A stretch of DNA of 64,000 bases, taken from positions 2,593,501-2,657,500 of the forward strand of contig OZ037768.1 in the NCBI GenBank assembly GCA_964035545.1, written 5' to 3'. The notes under the pieces were generated by a model. That model was given only the letters and a program-made list of their open reading frames with translations, did no database searches and was not told the origin of the DNA. Shown piece after piece: positions 54,572 to 64,000 of this stretch. A program made the position numbers and the translations under genes. The stretch's first letter is position 1. Each line of letters opens with the position of its first letter. Source of the stretch: Bugula neritina. Lineage: Eukaryota; Bryozoa; Gymnolaemata; Cheilostomatida; Bugulidae.

Positions 54572-57500
54572 TTATTGTGTCATCGACTTCTCTACTCCGT
54601 AGGCAATGTCCAGAAGTTTTGCTTCTTCAAAATGTTTGCATACAATCTGTAAGCCAACTGGTAGACGTTTAGTGTCATTCTAGAAAATTAAGCTAACTTT
54701 GTTGAATATCATAAGGAGATGAAGGGGATAGACACACAATTATTGCCTTTCTAATTTCTTTTAATTTCTACCAAAACTAAAATGTCTGAAAGAATAACCT
54801 ACACAACTACTGGTGAAAGACTCTCTAAATTAAAGTATTAGCACCTCAAATCTTCAACTAAAAGCTGAAACTATAAGTTATACTTTCATATTTATAGTTA
54901 AAAATGTTCTTTGATGACAATCAGCCATATTACCCATATTGCATCTTCTGGTTCAACTTTTCCCACATTCAGAGACAAGGCAGGATGTCCAGTTAAGTTA
55001 AAGGGTGCTGTGTTTACATTCTTGGACTGTATTTCTCTGATAAATTCTGTATATACAGTAGGATAATTACTTTTGACATAAAGCTATGCTAGATTAATTA
55101 TAAAAATCTTTGAAATATATGTCATTTTAAACCTGATGTAGCGTATAAATAAAATGCTATATTGTATATGTTGCCAACAGTGTAATAAAATAACTCCAAT
55201 TGTATATTTATCAGGTAGAATGGTTTACTTGATGCTAAATGCATTATGAATGTAAGTTTAGTAGAATAAAGTGTATTGGTGATCAATAATAACGAAATTT
55301 TGCTTCTAAGTCATTGTGAAATTCAGAGAGTAGAAGTTTACCTTTAGGTGTGAGATCCAGGGGTGGTAGCTTTACAGCAACAAATGGTATGGTAGGCATA
55401 ATCAAGGCATCATATTTCTCTAAGACATCATTGTATGCTTTTCTTAGTGTAGGTCTACAGTTCATTGCTCTAGCAACCATCTGATTTCCTGGAAGTACGC
55501 AAAAATATTCTTTAAAAGCTGGCACTTGAAGATTTAAATAAAATTAATTGACCGTGTAAAACACAATGGCTGTTCAATTTAATTGGATATACGTCAACAG
55601 TTTTGAAATTACCATCTTTTCTTCTGATAAATTCTCCAAACATGGTGTATGCCTTAACTGGTGGTGACATATCGTGAGCTCTAACCTGTAATTAACCATA
55701 TGGCACATTTTCTCAATCCATATTCGATCTATATATCAAATATGGATTAAAAATAATTATGTTTGAAAATTGCTACAGAGAGTATAATATGGACAGATCT
55801 TATGAATAGGAAAATTTCTTTTGGTAACAGCAATGAGCAAACAATTGTGAATTTATATTCAAACTTGAAGAAAACTCCTACTACAACCTTACATAACATT
55901 TGTTTTATTTCCTTTTTAAGCAGACTTGATCTATATTATTTTAGTAGCTGGGAGACCACGAAGTTTCATAAAAACTCCTTTTACCTACTCAGGTAAAACC
56001 AGCATACCTACATACATCTCAGTACAGCATATCCTTGATAAATTAAAGTGCAGGTCAACTGCGAGGTCGAGACTATCTAAGGTCACATTTTAAAGTCATA
56101 TTTATGTGCTCCAACTTTAATAAAATTACTTCCTTAAGCTTGGCCTCAACTAGGTGATTCCTTAAATTTTGAAGTTTATATTACCTGCATAGCTTGCTTG
56201 AAATGGCGTAATGCAGACACATTGTACATCTCATTGAAACCTGGTGGTTGGCCATAATTCTTAATCATGCTTTCATAAAATGCTGGCAACAAAGCCATCC
56301 ATAGTGATTCGCCTATTCAAAACATTATCAATCCATTATAAACCTATTTTTGTAAGATGTTTTATAAACTTAGCAAAGCACAATTTATTCAGACGACACC
56401 AGCAAAATACGAAAGTGCAGAGCCTTTTGCTTTCTACTGAGGTGTGTTCAAGATTGTTGCATGCTACATTGCACTAGAGAGTTTGTAGCTCACAGATGTG
56501 ATAAGCTGAACAGCCAAATCTCACGTAAAATTGAAAAACAAAGCAATAAAGTTTTACAACTATAAAAAAGCAAAATAATGTTTTAATGCTCAACTCCCAT
56601 CATGCACGTAGGAAAATTATGTAACTCAAGTTCTTGCTTCTTGCATTTATTCCTAAGCCATTAAATTATAAAAAAAGTTTATAATTGTCTTCATTGTTTC
56701 TTAGCTGTTCATACCTGCCTGCATGCAGTTGTAATAATTATTAAATAATTGACAGTGTACTTTGTGCATGAAGAGGTATGCTGACTTCTTCTACGACAGC
56801 CCCTGACTCTCTCAGTTTAGTAATCACATGACTCATTACAGACTTCACACCACCAAAAGCTTTTCCAGAACCTTCTTTGACATAACCAAACTTTACTCCA
56901 GCTAAATCACCTGTCAGCTGAATATGGTATGTAGAGTTTATATGGTAGTTGCTATTAACATTTAAATAATTATATATAAGGTTTCATTAAACTTGAGACG
57001 TACCAGCTGACTATATTTTGGTATGACTACGTGAGGATTCTGCCTATGATCTCTACCATCATCATATCCTGCAATGACCTCTAGTAACTTAGCCACATCA
57101 GTGACATTAGAGGCCATTGGGCCCAGGTGGTCAAATGATGGTTCACAACCTGTAAAGCAATGAGCAGTTCTAATTAGCTTTAGAAATAATATTTTCAAGT
57201 AATCTCTACCAAACTATAAATATCTGTTGAACATCCTTTTTCAGATGGAACATATTTCTGCTGTCAATCATGTATGCTTAGCCGATATATAAATTAAATC
57301 AAGATTTGTCAAAGTAGAAGCCCATTTTTCTGCGGCTAAAGCAAATTTTATTCATATATCTGATTTTAGGATGCTTAAAAAGATAAAGAGGAAAAAATAA
57401 AACATACAATTAGTCTATAATATTCTGAACACTCTAAAACTTCAATTTTCTAGAAATATTAAAGTTTGCCAAAATTAGATTGCAGATATAAAAAATACCA

Positions 57501-60500
57501 GCCAAAAATAACATCAACAATGCAAACTTGCGTTATTCAAAGCTGGGACAATTGTTTCACTGTATAAAAACACTTAACTGAGCCCATGTTGATATATAAA
57601 TGATGCTGAATGGGTTTCTAAGAATAGCTTATAATAAGAAACAGGTGCAGCAACAAAGCTGTTTTACAATTTCTGCATTTCAATAAAACTCTAAGCAAAA
57701 TATTGGCTTCTAATTTCTCTAAAGAAGAAGTTGTTAGAATGGATTGCTGAAGCTTCTTTATTGTATTCTCCTTCCAATGACGCTGTAGCTTGCTTATGGC
57801 TTTAAAAACTTGTTTAATCATAATATATTGCGTTTGAAGATGTCAATAAAGCACTTTTAGGTAGTTTAAAAGTGCATTGCTAATTGGCTATTAGAATTTA
57901 ATTTTCTGAATTTCATATCATTACAGCCGAAGAGTTTTGTCAAATCTGATAAGTGTGGCCATTCATATATCAAAAATATAATCATATAAGTATCATATGC
58001 CTTAATACATACGATATGCAACAACTGGACTCAACTTTATATAGGTATAAGTGTATAAATCTAAATATGTAATCTATTACTTTAGCTGTTACCATAATAT
58101 ACATCTTATATATTGCAATATTCTACTCAACCCAATGATCCAGTGACCGGAACTAAACCAAATGTAGCCTTAAGTCCTACACAACCAGACCAACAGCTAG
58201 GAAGGCGTACAGACCCTCCCTGATCACCTCCAATAGCCATGTCCACTTCGCCAGTTGCCACCTAAGCAGTAAATTATACTGTGCTGTTTACATCATATAG
58301 TTTTTGAGTAAAACAAAGTAAGAAGTGTAAACAAATTACTGAAACTCCCAGTAAAATAAGATTTCAAAACGTCTTTGCTGAAAAGTTTTTATTTGTAAAA
58401 TTTTACCAGAACAGCACTCCCAGAGCTGGATCCACCTGCAGACCTGGTGACATCATGAGGGTTGAGTACTGGACCACTCGCACTGGTGAAACTGTTCCCT
58501 GAGCAACACTGGTTTTCACATGTTGACTTTCCGACAATAGTTCCACCTACAACATGCATAACCTATAAATAGTAAAACTAAAGGAATAGTTGATAGTATA
58601 GTTTAGGAAGACAGTGTGATAGCTTGGTCCATTGTCATTGTTATATGTAAATTCATCTAGCTTATAGAACAGCAGTTGTGGTGGTATAATGGCTAGAGTT
58701 GCCGCCCCCCCCCCCCCCCCCCTATAATACATGCTGTGCTGGGCTGGTAAAGCAACCCACCCATCCTCCTATCATAGCCATTGATGATAATATTATACTA
58801 AATAGCATCTGGTCATAATTGTTCCTGTACCACATTAAGGAGCTTTAAGCTATTTAGCTATGATGATTTAGGGGGGCATGTCTATAGCCTGCCTCAATAC
58901 TTTTAGCATCCAAATAGAACTATGACTATACATAATCATACTTGGGAGTTTGTAAAGGATTAGCTTTTTTATATTTACATTCATTCGCTTATATAAAAAC
59001 TACTAGAGTTTCTTAGACAAATTTCTCAAATATAAAAAATAACAGACAAACTAGTTTATTTATATGCAAAATTGTTGTGATAGAAAACAGATTAATGACT
59101 TTTTTCAACAAATACCAAGGTGGCATTTATGGTAAATTATATAGTGTAATAAATAGTACTGCTTCAGCCCGCAATGGCTTAGCATCAAACTTCTTCTAGG
59201 GAACCTCAAGCTCAGAAAACACTGTATCAATTATCAAATCTATCATCAGACCTGCAAAAACAATTTTTTAAGATTTCAAATTACATCTCAACATGAGAGA
59301 AAATAATATTAAAAAAAAAAATGTTTACTAACATCTTTCTGCTAAGTTTATACCTGCTTGCAGTATTCTCGTAACTACTGTAGCATCAAACTCTGGGGTG
59401 TATCCTTCCCATATTTTAGATCCATTAGTAAGTGGAGTTCCAGCAACAAATACATTGTCTTTTACTGCTATGGTTTTTCCAGCTAAGATTCCAGAACTTT
59501 CTCCTTTGATTTCCACTTTAGTTGCCCTAAAAAGAGATAATAACTCCACACAATAATATAAAAATTTGAATAACAGCTACATGTTGCATTTTTGTGAATA
59601 ATATACTATAAATTTTCTTTTTACCAGGCATTGTATGGGTTATCTTTTCTTGCTGGTTTCACACCTGGAATCCTAGGGTACAGAACGGGAGTTGTCTCCT
59701 CTTCAATTAACCTCAACCCATCACAAGTTTTTAACCAGGTGTTGATCACATCTGCATGCCATTAGACCAATATTAGACACTATGTTATATTGTAAGATTT
59801 CAGCACAAGTTGCAGCATTAAATAATTAAGTCCACTACAATCAATACACACAGTGTATGGAGTAGACAGTGGCATCGTTAAGTCTTGGTCTTGGTCGGAC
59901 TACGGAACCACTTTTCAATGGTGTATTGAGGAAGCATAACTGACATATGTCAACCTATGGTGGTTTACATATTTTCCCAAGTATATTTTACACTGCTTTA
60001 ACACCTATGAAGTATAAGAGGCCTGAAAACTTAAGCAGTTGAAATCAGTAAGTCTGTGTTCTAGATAAAATATATTTTGAGGGAGAAGTTCAACTCACAA
60101 CATAAACCAAAATGAATGGATAACCAGCAGGCTATTTAAATTTCTGTTACTGCATCTAGCTGCATATTAAAATCACGCCATTTTCATCTCTACAAGTTTG
60201 ACCACTTTCAACAGCTTGTGGCTATAGGCTAGCCCAGAATAACGAGAGAATATTTCTCTGTAGCCTCTATTGATAACGTTGCAAGTTGGCTAACAGGAGT
60301 ACTCTATGTTTCTTACAACTGACCTAAATACTCTTGGATTTGGTCTTCATTGATTCCAAGATTGAGATCTGCTGAAATCTGAGATAAATCTGCAGAAGAA
60401 GCTGGTTCAACCAAAGGGATATCTGCAACAAAACACATCAAATGTGGTGTACACAAAGTCTCAAATAAACCATTAATTTTTACAATTGGTAATACTTAGG

Positions 60501-60920
60501 AAAAATATTTATCAGTTCAAATAGAAAGCATAGATTTGATGAAAATGATACACCATTGCCAATACAAACTACAAGGTGCATGGAGTCAAATGTTTGTTCC
60601 ATTATTACTTACATATTTCAAGTTAGATGGGTGCAAAGTGCACACAGATATTATGCACTGGTCATGTAGTAAACCAATATATGCACAAATTATTTGGCAA
60701 TTTTTCTGGCTGTGTTATAATTATTTTTTTTTATAAATATAGCAACAAAACATCACATGTGCAATAATCTCCTTGCCTTCAGAGTTTTCATCAGCAAGCA
60801 TTGATATTATTACTTAGATGCCCATCTGTGTACATAGACATTATAAGACTTATAAACAAGGTTAGACTCAAATGTTAGCTACTGAGTAATATACTCACAC
60901 GACATCTCCTTGCTATTCAT
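54572..60920 (-). CDS. Amidase-signature hydrolase, copy 3
   Basis: Thirteen exons: 60899-60920, 60324-60422, 59625-59751, 59354-59526, 58407-58546, 58132-58261, 57004-57149, 56761-56917, 56185-56312, 55613-55685, 55342-55488, 54934-55046 and 54572-54679. They total 1563 nt, 520 aa. Lys105, Ser180 and Ser204 are present ([14 protein letters not shown]). Its first exon, MNSKEMS, differs from the other copies but has the same length and phase. Where copies 1 and 2 have the exon-12 donor GAT|gtaagt, copy 3 has GATgcaata. A GT donor 9 nt further on (TGG|gtaata) keeps the frame and would add three residues; it was used here. The introns are largely unalignable with copies 1 and 2, so this is the most divergent copy. 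Its C-terminus (SMTQ) and 3' minisatellite resemble those of copy 2. Confidence 0.87.
58677..58900 (+). mobile_element. tRNA-derived SINE, copy 3, with poly(C) tract
   Basis: The head is GTGGTATAATGGCTAGAGTTGCCG, interrupted by 18 or so C residues, then GTGCTGGGCTGG. The body ATAGCATCTGGTCATAATTGTTCCTGTACC matches the 6.0-kb copy (AGAGCATCCAGTCATAATTGCTCCTGTGCC, broken here for length). It lies in the intron between amidase copy 3 exons 4 and 5. It is degraded. Confidence 0.55.
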
Positions 60921-62356
60921 TCTTCACCTAGTAAACTACATGTGGTTAAATCAACACAAAAGCTATAATTCAGTAATGGTTAAAGATACAGTTGGTCAAC
61001 CCTTTTGTTAGTAGTTAATACAAACAAGAATATGCTTTTAATGGTACCCTATATCTAACCAGTGGTGGATATAAAATGGCATATACCCCTTAATCACTAT
61101 GAAAAAAACTTAGGTTTTAATCTATCAAAGTCATATCTTATAAATGTATGGATAGCCAAAATTAATAGTAGCTTCTTTTTGGAAATCTTCAGGCAAAACC
61201 CTGCCAGTTGGGGAGACCAACGAGTTAAATAAAAAAGAAGATAACTCTGATTCTTTAATTAGAAAGTATGTTTAATATATTGACATTTTAGATTTTTAAC
61301 TGCATGTATTATATAATAATATTGTTATTATATATCACTATTTTTGAATGGGTTTATATTATGCATATCTTCTTTGTAGTAAGAATTGACGTATGTTTCA
61401 ACATAGAATTTAATAGTTATATAACTGTTATGCTGTCCAGTTTTCTCATATATTTATTTTGATGCAATATATATTTTATGTGCAAGTTATTTGAATGACG
61501 GTATTGAAATATATGTATATTTAAATAAACTTGGATCAATTGCTTGTTATGTAGCACATAGATAAATTCCTTTGATCTGCATTAACTTATCAATTTTGCA
61601 TTTTATATACTTCCTGTTGTTAGAAAAGATATTGTGCTAATAAGTATTCATTAAAGATAATACCTATTATTAATGTATTAGCGCTTTTTTGTCCCATACA
61701 CATATCTGTGAAAATAGGAATATTATCCCAGATAATTTTTATTAGCTGTTATAGCTATTAGCTATAGCTATTTAGCAATGGATGCAACATTTATATGGGT
61801 ATATATTACAGGTATATTGCCGTAGGTAATGGTACCTAAATAAAAAACTGGGAAGCGTTCAAGTGGGAGAAAACTTGTTGCTACGGTGTGTTTTGTGTCA
61901 CAAATTGTGTATGTTTTGCGTTTATAAATTTACAAAATTAGGGTTTATTATTTGCATGATTTATCTAAGAAATGGAAGAAAAGGATAATGAAAATTTACA
62001 AAATGAAAATATAAAGAAATAATAAATTTTACAAAAGGTAGTGGTTTGCATGAAAAAGGCAGATAATTATGAAATTATCAGTAAAAGCATCATTTATCAA
62101 TATGGGATAATATATACATATGAATCAATACAGAGTACTATAATATTATATACATGAAACACTTTTTAGTTATTGCAGAAATATTCTACACAAAGTCACT
62201 GAGGCATCAGAACTTGTGAATTTTACAGCAGCATCTCTTCAGTCAATCTGAATATTATAATTATTTCAGTTTAAACTAGAAGCATAGCTAACTGGCTAGA
62301 CACACAATACACCATGTTATATGAGATGTTATACAATAGATGGGAGGGAGGACAAC
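60921..62356. other. Intergenic between amidase copy 3 and MCM2, no gene recognised
   Basis: Strongly AT-rich. It should include the promoter of amidase copy 3 and the MCM2 3' UTR. The conserved upstream block shared by copies 1, 2 and the orphan exon is not found here, so copy 3 has a different promoter. Confidence 0.4.
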
Positions 62357-63865
62357 TCAACTACCCTGGCATATCACCTTCTTCTTAGAATCAAATCTAA
62401 ACTTATTCAGTTGGAAAGCATTACTCTTGTAGAACTTTGACAAGTCATTGATGTTTAGTTGCTTGGCCTACAATAGCATAATATAAGTGCATAAGTATAA
62501 TATAATCAACATAATACACTAAAACTCTATAGGCAAGAAAACTTGTAATAGTCATCGAATGTGACGGTATGTACACTCTTCAAACAGTGAGAAGTTAATA
62601 TTACTAAACACTACTCATATACACCTGTCACAGGTGTATATGTACTGCTATTACTAAAAAGGCTGCTATAGAGTATTAATTGAGCACCAACAGAGTTGTG
62701 GTACATCTAAAGAGCTGCTAAAAGGAGGTTTACCAGCATTGTGCAAGCATCATTGTAACAGATCAGTGGGATGTAGATAAAAGCAACTTTAGTTTTACTA
62801 TTTTGATGGGCATGTTCGCTGGTAATAATATTATTTTACTTATAACACTATAAACATAAATGAAAAGCTTTCTTCATGCTCCAATCAGGTGTAAACACAG
62901 CTCTACTATCAACATGTGAGAACACATCACATGACATACACACACATCACATGACATACACACAACACTGCGTTACATCTGCAACAGAGTATGGACGTAT
63001 GGACTTACTCGCTCTGCAAAGTCCTTCTCAGACACTTCCACGTAGTCCTGGTCATGACCATATTTGGTAACGTAGAAGGACTTCTGGTCTAGAACCAGCT
63101 GTTTGAGAACAAAGAGCAGCAAATCGTTTGAGTCTTTCTTGTATGACAGATATCTGTTGAACGTCTGCAAGAGGAAGCAGAAGACAGGGTGAATATCCTG
63201 ACAACACAGGTGATTTAAAATATATATTGACCAATCCCCCCTCCCCCCCCAAGTATCCACCCCTGTGAGAACCCTTGATGGCAGGGATGGCAAGTGGGTT
63301 ACAGGCTGTGCCTCTCACATGGTTTGAGAGCAAAGAAGTAATTATGGTCGAATACTCTTTATGACATCATCATTGGCCATGTTAAGATTCGAACCCATGA
63401 CCTAGCTCGTACTAGGTTAGTGCCAACCGTATTCTAAATCCTATCTGTAATATTTATAACTAAAAAATTATTCCCAACACTTTATGGTTTTCTCATTGTC
63501 ATTGGAAATCAGAAAATTATTTGGTCTCATTTTTGACATATTACGATGTTGGTTTCCAGGAAGTCCTGCCATCGATAAACACCGTGGAGATACGTTGCAT
63601 CTTATGAGTTCGTGTAAAGATTTGAATATGAATAAGAAAAGACAACCCCAAGCGAGCATAGCACATATATCTCACAAGGTACCTTTGTCATGGCCTTCAT
63701 GATGCTGAACTTCTGTGTGGATATGAAACTCTCCAGCATCAGTCTAATGGCCATGTTGACGTCATTCTGGTTGACCGACTCGCGGAGGTGGAGTCTAGCA
63801 TGAGCCTCGGCCATTCTGATCATAGACTCTATGTGTCTCACAGTGATGGGTATACTTCCTGTTGC
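62357..63865 (-). CDS. MCM2: DNA replication licensing factor MCM2, last three exons
   Basis: Exons 63683-63865, 63009-63164 and 62357-62467 join in phase to the last 149 residues. They match the C-terminus of MCM2: [28 protein letters not shown]...[20 protein letters not shown] (end of the AAA+ lid), then the MCM2-type winged-helix tail ending [12 protein letters not shown]...[11 protein letters not shown]2 is a subunit of the MCM2-7 replicative helicase. The ATPase core and N-terminus lie beyond the right edge of the window. The acceptor of exon 63683-63865 sits in a locally duplicated sequence. Confidence 0.93.
63240..63430 (-). mobile_element. tRNA-derived SINE, copy 4 (in MCM2 intron)
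   Basis: The minus strand has GGTTGGCACTAAC...GGTCATGGGTTCGAATC (A- and B-box region), GGCCAATGATG, and a tail CATCAAGGGTTCTCACAGGG. The tail matches that of the 6.0-kb copy (CATCAAGGGTTTCTCACAGGG). It is inserted in the intron between the last MCM2 exons. Confidence 0.6.
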
Positions 63866-64000
63866 CTACGGTTACCAACATAACATACATTTACTTCCTG
63901 TTGCCTACGGTTACCAAGACGACATACACATACTTCCTAATATCTAATCTATATACAATGTACATGCTAGCATATGATGATATCATAAACATTATGTCAC

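Overview
The window is nuclear DNA of an animal, most likely a marine invertebrate. Genes are split by AT-rich GT-AG introns and include orthologs of metazoan rabenosyn-5, MRPS25, SARNP and MCM2. A sponge or another early-branching animal is a guess; the sequence alone does not settle the phylum. The host DNA is AT-rich, and one GC-rich Gypsy retrotransposon stands out against it.

Layout. 0.3-3.5 kb: 3' part of a rabenosyn-5 gene (+). 4.4-6.4 kb: MRPS25 (-), convergent with it. A shared 1.35-kb spacer then separates MRPS25 from SARNP (+, 7.8-11.6 kb), whose C-terminal half is built from repeated RFG exons. 13.0-16.8 kb: two convergent paralogous genes for small proteins with an N-myristoylation-type start and a HEPN-like R-N-x-L-V-H motif; one carries a GH(V/L)PPG hexapeptide array. 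17.8-18.5 kb: a 344-bp inverted-repeat MITE and a tRNA-derived SINE.

19.2-60.9 kb: three full-length 13-exon amidase-signature genes on the minus strand (517, 517 and 520 aa; Ser-cisSer-Lys triad present in each). An orphan first exon with promoter at 53.3-53.6 kb is the only visible remnant of a fourth copy. Two copies are followed by related 11-bp minisatellites, and two promoters contain a 29-bp array that multiplies a CCAAT motif.

Between amidase copies 2 and 3 lie a 5-exon, 17-finger C2H2 gene (36.3-39.8 kb) and a nest of transposons. The outermost is a decayed element with inverted termini (41.0-52.5 kb) carrying the remains of an uncharacterised transposon-associated protein. It is split by a LINE fragment and by an apparently intact 7.8-kb Ty3/Gypsy element with indistinguishable LTRs. 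The Gypsy element has a -1 frameshift signal (TTTAAAC plus stem-loop) between gag and pol, and its pol carries a C-terminal zinc-finger and coiled-coil extension. 62.4-63.9 kb: the last three exons of MCM2 (-), which continues past the window edge.

Most noteworthy: the lipid-anchored HEPN-like pair, the Gypsy element with its zinc-finger extension and palindromic LTR, and the mosaic history of the amidase cluster. All exon models come from reading splice sites, phase and protein similarity by eye; no database search was run.
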